Below are positions 56,351-64,000 of a stretch of 64,000 bases of DNA, piece by piece. Source of the stretch: Lumbricus rubellus (Eukaryota > Annelida > Clitellata > Crassiclitellata > Lumbricidae); assembly GCA_945859605.1 (NCBI GenBank), contig OX243816.1:41095138-41159137 (forward strand). Reading direction: 5' to 3'. Position numbers and translations under genes: made by a program. A model generated the notes under the pieces. It saw nothing but the letters and a program-made list of their open reading frames with translations. It searched no databases and had not been told where the DNA came from. Within the stretch, counting starts at the first letter, position 1. The number at the start of each line of letters is the position of its first letter.

Positions 56351-56879
56351 TTAACGAAGCCCTGCTGTTGATAGTAGGAATTAACATTCCACGTCATTAT
56401 ATCTGAACTGAACTTCGCCTCACACTTTCAAGGGCGGATGTATTTTTTACATTTCGATCGTCTCTGTTTACGTCCTTGCTCTTCATCCTATCAGTAAAAA
56501 GTCTTTCGAGTTTTTCGACCCATTGCTGTTGTTGCTGTCTGCGGCAGAGGCAGGAGGAGGTTGCTGGGAGCAAAGATGGTGTCTGCCTGTTGTAAACAAG
56601 TGAATTAACGTCTCTGGCGTTCCAACGAATCATGTGCAATTGTATATGATCATGCAGTAAACACTGAAAAAGTTCCTAACGCAACAATTAAGTTCCCACG
56701 CACCGCACCAAACAGCACAGACGACATTCCATAACTTTTCTTCGTGTATATACCCCCACATAGATCGACTCATATGACTAGTAGACATATTATCTAACGC
56801 CCAACTCATCCACATGTTCATTCTGCTTTTCAGCCTGTATCCAACTTACACAATCCACCCGCATGTATCAGAGTTCTCA
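56351..56879. other. Intergenic sequence, no gene seen
   Basis: An 80-codon minus-strand frame at 56,397-56,639 shows no domain. Confidence 0.45.
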
Positions 56880-57185
56880 AAGTTTGCCTCCTCTTAGGCT
56901 CTTCCTCCTCCTCTTCCTCCTCCTTCATCTCCATCTCCACATCCATCTCCTCCTCCATCTCCTCCTTATCTTCTTCCCTCCTCCTCCTCCTCCTCCTCCT
57001 CCTCCTCCTCCTCCTCCTCCTCCTCCATCTCCTCCATCTCCTGCTTCTCCTCTTCCTTCTTCTCATCCTCCATCTCCTCCTCCTTCATCTCCTGCTGGAG
57101 CCTCCTCCTGCTGCTCCTCATGTTGCTCCTCGTGCTCCTCCTCTTCCTCCCCACTCATCCTTCTCCTCCCCTCCTCCTGCGCCAG
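56880..57185. repeat. Long CTC/CTT polypyrimidine tract
   Basis: About 300 bases of nearly pure pyrimidine on the plus strand (polypurine on the minus), with a pure CTC run at about 56,976-57,025. Long mirror-like polypurine tracts can adopt triplex structure. The Pro/Ser and Glu/Arg frames are repeat translation. Confidence 0.9.
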
Positions 57186-57999
57186 TGGTTCCATGGTAGA
57201 CCACGATTGCACGTAGATTTTTTCGAGACAAAGACCCGCATTAACAGGGATGCTGCACCACCCGGACCCGCAGAGTTGAGGAGTCCGCACAGGGCCGGAT
57301 TAATAAATGTGTTGGCCCTGTTTCTGTTCATAAAAACTGTCGGGCCCACTCCCACAGAATGACAACAAAAGGGACACATGAAATTTTATCGTGACGTCAT
57401 ATCAGTTCTAAAAATACTATTATTACGGCACCATTAATTTTTGTTAGACATGATTCGGCTACTAGGGCCTATCGGCTTGTGTTGTGTAATTCGTATTGTG
57501 ACGGTTTCTCACTAGGCCTATTTCAAAATTTTGCAATTTTTGCTGCGTTACTAAATTCGCTGCTGCAAATACAATGGCTCTGTACTATTATGACGCATCT
57601 TCTTGATCTACAGCATATTTGTTACGCCAGTAGTTATGTAGACCTATAGTCACGTTGTTAGAAACTTAGAATAATGGCAAATAGGTCTACCGTATAGGTC
57701 TACATTATGACGTCCTCTTTGTTCTACAAACACTATTGTTACCGAATGTTAGGCTACGTCATTAGCTTTGTTCATAAACATGGTGCTGATTTGCTGTAAG
57801 GACGATTGCTTTGTTACATCGACTTTGGGCCCGCTGTAGTAAATAGGCTTATGTGCGCGGTAGACCAATGGCTTATCACGTGCATATCACAAGGAATCAG
57901 GATGCAATTGGAAAGTAAACACAGCACGCGCTGCACGCGGGTCCTCTATCTCACGCAAATCACAAAAAACCGGTTACCCCTCCTCCCGTCGTCATCTGG
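57186..57999. other. Intergenic sequence, no gene seen
   Basis: No exon recognised. Confidence 0.45.
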
Positions 58000-58158
58000 T
58001 CACCTGGTGCCATCAGCTCTTGGAGCTCTGGCGACAGTCACGATGTATCCTCTACAGTGTTTCCTCCCTCTTGTCGCCTCTCTTAGCGCCTCCAAGCCCA
58101 TACCAGACTTCTCGTGTAATATTTCATCCAACCATTTCTTCCTTGGTCTTCCCTGCGT
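58000..58158 (-). pseudogene. Non-LTR retrotransposon (LINE) ORF2 tail
   Basis: Open on the minus strand from about 58,158 to a TGA at 58,000-58,002. It begins TQGRPRKKWLDEI and continues through an ALREATRGRKHCR-type stretch to a basic end. This is the layout found at the C-terminus of LINE reverse transcriptase ORFs (GRPR.RW.D.I, A...A.DR..WR). No upstream RT was found, so it is a 5'-truncated relic. Confidence 0.6.
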
Positions 58159-58159
58159 A

Positions 58160-60200
58160 CCGTACGAAATAGGTCTACAATGGACAGATTCTTAGAGCTC
58201 GATCTTCCTTCCACCCGCCTGCACTTGAACCACTTTCACCGACGGTCCTTGACTTATTTCACCTATTTGAGCTTGACTGACTGACGCCAGTTCATTCCTC
58301 TCTACTTAACTCTCGTCTGCTAAGCAAGCCCGTCGTTTTTATCAGCCTCCAGTCTGTCTCCGTGCGTCTCAACACGACGGTATACAGACGGGGCAAACGC
58401 CAGACTGAGCGCGGTTAGCAGGGAAACTAGGCCAAACCAGACACACAATGTCGAAGATCAATCCACACAAAGAACCTTGCACAATGTCTACTTTTCTTTG
58501 TCCTGCCCCATGGTAGGCTATGTGCGGGTCAAACACACGCGTGAGGTGAGGGAGGTCTGTTCTGACCTGGGATGCTGTAGGGAGGGGCGTAAAGATAGGT
58601 GGGGAGCGAAGGGCGGGTTGGCATTGTTTGTCTGACGTTATTTATGATCAAAGTCCGTCCGACAGAAATCAGGTCAACCCGCTCAACCGTCGTCTAAACC
58701 TCCGTCAGTCGTAAGAGGCGCCACATACCAGCGGTGGCGAAAACTCTCATGTTTATCACAATCTGTTTCTTAACGTGGCTCAGTATTAACCAGCTGAACA
58801 CCAGACATCATAGCACACTGTCCTCCTATCTAGCACACCGTCCCGCGGACCGTTGTTAGTGCTCACTGCAAAGTGGACCAAAAAATGTTGCCACACATCA
58901 GAATAAAATTGCTATTTTCGGGAATTTTGGGCAAAAGACTAATTAAAAAGGAGCGAGAAAAATATTACGTCCAGAGGGTGTCGTCGGTGTCTGTACTCAG
59001 CGGTTGTCGTCCGACAAAAACGGCTTTTTCCCATCCCCAGAAACCAGATTCCCCCCCCCCCCCCAAAGCAGGGTGACTAGATTAAACACTGGCTTGGCAT
59101 GAATCCAGTTCTCCCGAAACACTTCACCAGATAAGAGCAACCATTGCAACAAAATACATGAAAACAAAACGTGTACAAAGTATCAATCTTTCGACATCTT
59201 ATCACAAATTCAGTCAACAAATTACAAAAAGCGGAAAACCTATTGTAAGCATGTACACAATTTATGGCAATTTAGTTTTAAAATTAATATATTAAAAGTT
59301 TCATGATTGATATTAGGTAATGATAAGAGGAAACTCTTCCTTATTTGCCGACATGCTCGGACAGAGTTCGCCAACGCTTCTTCAATCGCAAATTCAATCG
59401 AACTTGCAGCACAGAAAAACTCCAGACAACTATGTTGTTTTATAATCACAACAATTTATATGGCGCCCTAACACGGCCATGCCATTACATGGACGCCTTA
59501 CAAAGCAGTTGTTTGACTATTATTTGTAGTGCACAATGCACCAAAACGAGATTTGAATTTTTTTAAACAAAGCTCACACGCAAAATAGACTTAAAAGGTC
59601 AAAGCCTAGGTTTACTTGATTTTAAAAACTGTGAATAAAAAATCTCAAAACGGCGAAGAAGCAACTGTTGTGGACAGAGATCCCTTCAGCCTACTAGACA
59701 CTTCCGCCAAAAGCACATGTAGAGGCCAACAAGCGGCGGCAGCAGAGTCAAAGCCAAACCAATTAGACCAGCATAGAAAGTTCCCTTAATATTGCATCTC
59801 AAGGTGAAGAAAATGTCTTCGGAGATGGAATTCTTAACAAGCAGAACATGGATATTCAAGCAATCAGTATCTCACACGTACCCGATGATCCCGATCGATG
59901 CACAGAAAGCCAAACAGAGTCAAGGCCATACGGTTGCTATAGAAAATGAGCATGTACGGGTAGATACTAGATACCAACTTAGATATCACTTACTCACATT
60001 TCCTAGCATTTCATCAAGCGTACGGCCACACTCCCGCATGCAAGCAGGGCAAAATTTTGACATGTATCCTACCGTATATAATATATAAATCATCCTATGT
60101 GAGAAAGAAGCCCAAAAAGTGATTACTAGTAGTGAATAGATTATATAATATACATATGTGCATGCATATATAAAATATATACATACATGAATATATATAT
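58160..60200. other. Intergenic sequence between LINE relic and UBE2K
   Basis: A poly-C run lies near 59,051-59,065. CAACAATTTATATGGCGCCC near 59,450 may be another decayed copy of the TTTATATAGCGC family. AT-rich dinucleotide runs occur at 60,165-60,245. No exon seen. Confidence 0.45.
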
Positions 60201-60218
60201 ACTTTATATATATTCATA

Positions 60219-60224
60219 TTTAAT
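60219..60224 (-). terminator. Possible ATTAAA polyadenylation signal of the UBE2K-like gene
   Basis: ATTAAA on the minus strand, about 205 bases after the stop codon. No AATAAA was found closer. Weak support. Confidence 0.3.
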
Positions 60225-60428
60225 TATATATACATACATATATTTATATGAGTGAATCAATGAATATTAGAGTAGCATAATCGTGTGCAATGAAATGTAA
60301 GTCATTCATGATAATGGTCAGTGAAGTGCGGAGTGCTGATGACGACGCAAGCTGTACAGAAGTCCGCACAATAAAAGCATTTGTCCATGTTCACTGACGG
60401 AGGAAAGCAGAAGTTGCCCCACCCATCA

Positions 60429-60500
60429 TCAGCTCAGCAGAAATTCCATGGCGCTTTCGACGTTCCAATTGCTGAACGAGAGAGCAGTCCGTGATCGGTG
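60429..60500 (-). CDS. UBE2K: UBE2K-like exon D (last), UBA helices 2-3 and stop
   Basis: 72 bases after acceptor TTTTGCTTGCAG, encoding HRSRTALSFSNWNVESAMEF then LLS and TGA. Too short to stand out as an open frame; found by the UBA pattern (AL...NW..E.A.E.L). Confidence 0.92.
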   Translation of the reverse strand, partial: HRSRTALSFSNWNVESAMEFLLS

Positions 60501-63500
60501 CTGCAAGCAAAACATGTTGCAATTTAACACACTGTTAACATAACACTGTTAACGTAACACTGTTAACATAACACCGTTAACATAACGCTGTTAACATAAC
60601 ACTGTTAACATAACACTGTTAACGTAACACTGTTAACATAAAAAGTTCCTAAATGTTAAAGTGAAGTGAAAGTATGTTTATTTTACTTGAAACTCAAGTC
60701 AACATTACATATCACACAAGCAATCATTTGAGAACAAAATGAGCCTCACAAAAGCAATGGCTTAAAGGGATGGGTCGAGTTTCAGTATGTAAAGTTCTGC
60801 TTACATTGATAGACCTCAATAATTAATGTCTAGATTTAAGCATACAAATTATTAAAATAAATAGAGCATGAGAGTATTTCAGCAAAACTAACTCCTAGGT
60901 TCGATGCAAAATAGATCAGAATATATGTCAACTAATGGGACTACATACACTTAGTGTTTCTTGGTGTTGCTCTATAAATAATATGTCTATTAAAGTTTGT
61001 GACTGTTGCTTCAGGTAGCTAGGTCTTAATATGGCACAGGTTGCACTAAAATAACAATGCACCAGACTCAGGTGCAGACGTCCACACAGGTCATAATCCT
61101 GCACCTCTTGTCCGCACATAAATGACCACTCCATCTTCCTCACTGTGGATGTCCTTTATGGATGCTCGCCAACTGGAACTGGAAAAACTCGACAAATAAA
61201 GTCACAATGAGATGAACACAAAGGATTAGAATATAAATGGAAACTACCAAGACTTAAAAAAAGCCATAAATTTATTTCTAACAAGTGATAATCCACCCTG
61301 ATTGTTACTTACTTCGTCAAAGCCCATTGTAATCAGTTGTTGAATTTTTTGATCAAACTCAATCTCTTGTATTGAACCTGAAATGATAAAAGCTGAACTA
61401 AAAACATTGGATGGGGAAAGCATCACATTTTCTGATGTCTGATATGACTGTTTTTACAACTCAGCGCAACACATTATCATGTTACAACATGTTGTTATCA
61501 CGTGACCAGCATACAGTGAAAATACTCTTCATCCTATTCCCTTAGTATCTGGCATTGCTAACTGATTTTTATTTACTATACTAGTCTTATTAATTATCAC
61601 AGCAAAGCTCATCACAACACATTAGGGTGATTCAGGCTGTAGGCTGCTGTGTCTGCATGTTCAGTCCTCCTTCACACGTCTACCCCACTGCAAGTCACTT
61701 CCACCCATCACTACCCCCACAGCATAGGTCTCCTAACACACCCTATTAAACTGTGCGAGTTTTGGATGAGAAATATCTTTGATACTGAGCATGTAACTTA
61801 TCGACTACTGTAATATTACGACTTCCTTGCTACTCAGACCTTCCTCCAGGAATGATTTTCAATTAAAATAAACATAAAATTTCATGTAGTTCAGCTCAAA
61901 ATACTGTATCTACTCCATGTCACACCTATTACAGCAATTAGACAGATATGTGAGCAGTGCTACATAAAGGACTAGACCAGTGGTTCCCAACCTTTTTTCA
62001 CCTTAGGGCCACTTTTTCTAAGTTGGAGGACTAGCGGGCCACTTTTTCTTAGTTAAATGACACTATGGGGCCACAATGCTAAAATGTTCTTACTAAAAGC
62101 ATATAAATTTGTTATAATTGATTCCAAATAGTATGTTTTATGTTATTTATAGACGTCAAAATAAAATAATTTGTAATAGAAAATAATTACGTGTTATATC
62201 CTGTCAAAATTGTCAATTTTTGATATATTTTTGTTAATTCTTCGAGTGATAAGTGCCATTTTTGAGGCCTTTCGGGCCATTTTTGAGGCCTTTCGGGCCA
62301 TTTTTTAGGCCTGGCGGGCCATGTTTTAGGCCTGGCGGGCCACTTTTGGCCCGCTGGCCACGGGTTGAGAACCGCTGGACTAGACGCCAGACAGGTGTGG
62401 ACACACATGTGTGGGTCATCTTCCTTTGGTATGGTAAATGCAGGAAACCAACAGAAGAAAACCCACTTGTAAACAAAGGGAAATGCTTTTTATTAGTCCA
62501 CTATGCATGTGCAATTTGTCAATTGAAGTGTATACACGAGTCATCGAGCCGTACCTTGTGCATAGACGTTTGTCCAATGCCTGGCAGTTCGTTTGAAAAT
62601 GTCTGGCGCTTGCAGATATTGCTTTGCTACAATTGCATCCTGAGGATCATCTGGTTCGGCAGCAGACAGAAGCGCCTGAATTGAGAGTAGGACCGTACGA
62701 AGAGTCATTGCAGCAGCCCTATATAACCACCGTCAAAAAAACAACTGCGTCAGACTAACAAACAAGAAATCAAACATAATGTAATGTAATTGCAATGTAA
62801 TTAGTAACTTCTATTGTGCCGCTAACAGCCATGGCCACTCAGTCATCCTCTTCCATTGGTTTGCTTAATGAAGTCTGAAGTTATTTGATTTGTTAGCAAC
62901 AGCACTGTCTTGGGTCGAGACCAGCTCTGAATCTTTGAGTGGAACTTTATAAAATGTTCGATTACAATTTATTACAGGCATCAATTCAAGTTAAAGTATA
63001 AAAAATTGCAATATGATGGAGAAGTCAGGTTGAATCCGATCGTAGACACAAAGCTTTTTAGCCAAACATTGCGACTAACATCGTTCTAATGCGATGCAAA
63101 ACAGTCAATGAATTTATCGATAGATGACAAATAAAAAAAAGCACTTCTATTCAACATAAGTCAATCCGATTTAAACTAAATCTACGTGCTTGCACCAGAA
63201 AAGTCTTCAAAGCTACAGATGCAGTGAAGCAGGTCTCAGGAACTCTGCAAATACGGTACCTGACCCTTCCAGCACACAAAATGTGAGGCAACACAAGTTT
63301 CTTCCAGTCATCAGAATAGAACTGTGAGAAGTCAGTTTGCCAACGTCTTACTGATACCTTTTATCTGCATTTACTGATGCCTTCAGCATGCGTCAGCCGC
63401 TTTCCCAAGGTAGCTCTCCACTGAGACATTGTCAGAGCAAATCTACATGTACATTAATATAGATCTAGAGTACTTCAGACGGACCAGGAACAGGAATAGT

Positions 63501-63673
63501 TACAGGCAAGAGTAACTAACGAAATTACCTACAAAATTACCTACAAAATGTATAAAAATCATAAAAAGCATAATTGTTCAATGAATTTACCACTGATCTT
63601 TTAAGATGTCAAGACAAATGGCCCCAGTCTGAGAGCTGACATTCGGATGCCAAATCTTCGTACAAAACTGGAC
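60429..63673 (-). CDS. UBE2K: UBE2K-type ubiquitin-conjugating enzyme (E2-25K), 3' four coding exons
   Basis: Exons on the minus strand: 63,673-63,591; 62,718-62,555; 61,377-61,313; 60,500-60,429. Phases fit (2, 1, 0) and give 127 residues, matching the C-terminal part of the 200-residue human protein. The E2 core has KIWHPN, then GAICLDILKDQW with the thioester cysteine, then TLRTVLLSIQALLSAAEPDD and DIFKRTARHW. The C-terminal UBA domain reads IQQLITMGFDE in exon C and SNWNVESAMEFLLS in exon D. The enzyme takes ubiquitin from E1 and builds K48-linked chains, and the UBA binds ubiquitin. The 5' exons lie beyond the right edge, so the start is not seen. The gene is on the same strand as NUDT6 and about 5 kb upstream of it. 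Confidence 0.94.
60535..60641. repeat. 14-bp tandem array TAACACTGTTAACA, about eight units
   Basis: Units differ only by ACA/ACG and single T/C or A/G changes. The GTTAAC core is palindromic. It lies 35-140 bases upstream of the exon D acceptor in the gene sense. Confidence 0.92.
60642..61312. other. UBE2K intron between exons C and D
   Basis: A 71-codon minus-strand frame at 60,928-61,143 shows no UBA-like text and fits no splice frame from exon C, so it is treated as intronic. Confidence 0.6.
61313..61377 (-). CDS. UBE2K: UBE2K-like exon C, UBA helix 1
   Basis: 65 bases between acceptor TTTATCATTTCAG and donor GTAAGT, encoding the split Gly, SIQEIEF and DQKIQQLITMGFDE. MGFDE is the ubiquitin-contacting loop of UBA domains. 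Confidence 0.93.
61978..62377. mobile_element. Non-autonomous hAT element, 400 bp, in a UBE2K intron
   Basis: The ends CAGTGGTTCCCAACC and GGTTGAGAACCGCTG are inverted repeats with two mismatches. They are flanked by exact GACTAGAC duplications at 61,970-61,977 and 62,378-62,385. The right part (about 62,255-62,350) has five units of GGGCCATTTTTGAGGCCTTTC type. The frames across it are repeat translation. Confidence 0.92.
62555..62718 (-). CDS. UBE2K: UBE2K-like exon B, end of the E2 core
   Basis: 164 bases between acceptor GTGGTTATATAG and donor GTACGG. Encodes AAAMTLRTVLLSIQALL, SAAEPDDPQDAIVAKQYLQ and PDIFKRTARHWTNVYAQ, nearly colinear with human UBE2K. Confidence 0.95.
62719..63590. other. 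UBE2K intron between exons A and B
   Basis: Text near 62,785-62,830 (TGTAATTGCAATGTAATTAG, then CTATTGTGCCGC) may be a decayed member of the TTTATATAGCGC repeat family. No exon seen. Confidence 0.5.
63591..63673 (-). CDS. UBE2K: UBE2K-like exon A, catalytic cysteine
   Basis: 83 bases between acceptor TTGGTTGTAG and donor GTAAAT. Encodes VQFCTKIWHPNVSSQTG then AICLDILKDQ; C in AICLD is the thioester residue. HPN is the conserved E2 motif that stabilises the intermediate. Confidence 0.94.
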
Positions 63674-63998
63674 CTACAACCAATAAAATGTAAAACATAC
63701 TGTCAAAACCAAAAACTAAGACCACAACACTGGAGTCGTAAAACTGCCTGTGTTTCAAAGGCAAAATGCTAAATAACTCTCACAGCAAAGTCCCAATGAC
63801 ACTTTCTGAAGGTATGAAATTTTGACGCTAAAATGATGGGAGATGCAATTATGCTGCTTAACCTACAAGTATTTTGGTTCAGAAACAGACTAATTCATAG
63901 TTGGCAAACAGTTAAGCAACACTGGCCCATTATAGGCCCAAAACACATGGGTATTTGAGGAGTTTTCCAGATTGATTAGTGTCACTAAGTACTGTTAC

Positions 63999-64000
63999 CT
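63999..64000 (-). CDS. UBE2K: Possible last two bases of the preceding UBE2K exon
   Basis: The window ends on the minus strand with AG before GTAACA, a fair 5' splice site. An AAG lysine codon here would precede the VQF of exon A, as expected from the family (PK|V). Only two bases are visible, so this is a prediction about the flank. 63,674-63,998 shows nothing else. Confidence 0.3.

Noticed and set aside
57806..58195. 129-codon plus-strand frame
   Set aside because: It overlaps the LINE tail on the other strand, which explains its openness, and has no domain of its own.
59240..59449. 69-codon minus-strand frame as an alternative UBA exon
   Set aside because: It has only weak AL-like text, and no acceptor in phase 0 avoids an early stop or yields the UBA pattern.
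60928..61143. 71-codon minus-strand frame as the last UBE2K exon
   Set aside because: No acceptor puts it in a frame that gives UBA text. The exon at 60,429-60,500 fits phase and family exactly.

Overview
This is a eukaryotic nuclear window, most likely from a marine invertebrate deuterostome and plausibly an echinoderm. It has spliced genes with GT-AG introns, microsatellites and many transposons, and the palindrome TAGGCCTA is frequent across much of it. The clade call rests on general look and on the type of LTR retrotransposon, so treat it as an inference.

Layout. 0-3.4 kb holds long tetra- and trinucleotide arrays and one dispersed repeat. 3.4-9.2 kb is a complete-looking, very young Ty3/gypsy-type LTR retrotransposon on the minus strand. 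It has 520-bp LTRs that I see as identical, a 5-bp target duplication, a tRNA-Leu primer site and one open gag-protease-RT-RNase H frame of 1433 codons with no integrase. 12.7-35.1 kb carries no protein gene I can recognise. It begins with a TATA-like box, a pyrimidine-rich start and a consensus 5' splice site. It then runs through about 20 kb of diverged tandem GT-rich units, each with a splice-acceptor-like junction, and ends in a 42-bp minisatellite and an AATAAA. I read it as a possible long noncoding transcription unit.

Right part. 43.1-55.6 kb holds a six-exon minus-strand gene for a NUDT6-type Nudix hydrolase. Every splice junction was assigned by eye and all phases agree. Its 7.5-kb intron 4 cuts the Nudix box and is packed with nested DNA-transposon material. 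60.2-64.0 kb holds the last four coding exons of a minus-strand UBE2K-type ubiquitin-conjugating enzyme (E2-25K), including the catalytic cysteine and the C-terminal UBA domain. Its 5' exons lie beyond the window.

Transposons with readable ends. A 1.84-kb hAT element at 39,985-41,827 has an exact 8-bp target duplication and a decayed transposase C-terminus. Smaller hAT-type elements lie at 44,809, 48,323, 51,097 and 61,978. There is a possible MULE-type element at 46,410, a fold-back element built of 11-bp repeats at 50,052-50,981, and a putative 4.1-kb GCGATAT-rich element at 45,708-49,823. LINE tails, tRNA-derived SINE heads and several inverted dispersed repeat pairs are also present. No rRNA gene, intact tRNA gene or CRISPR array was seen.
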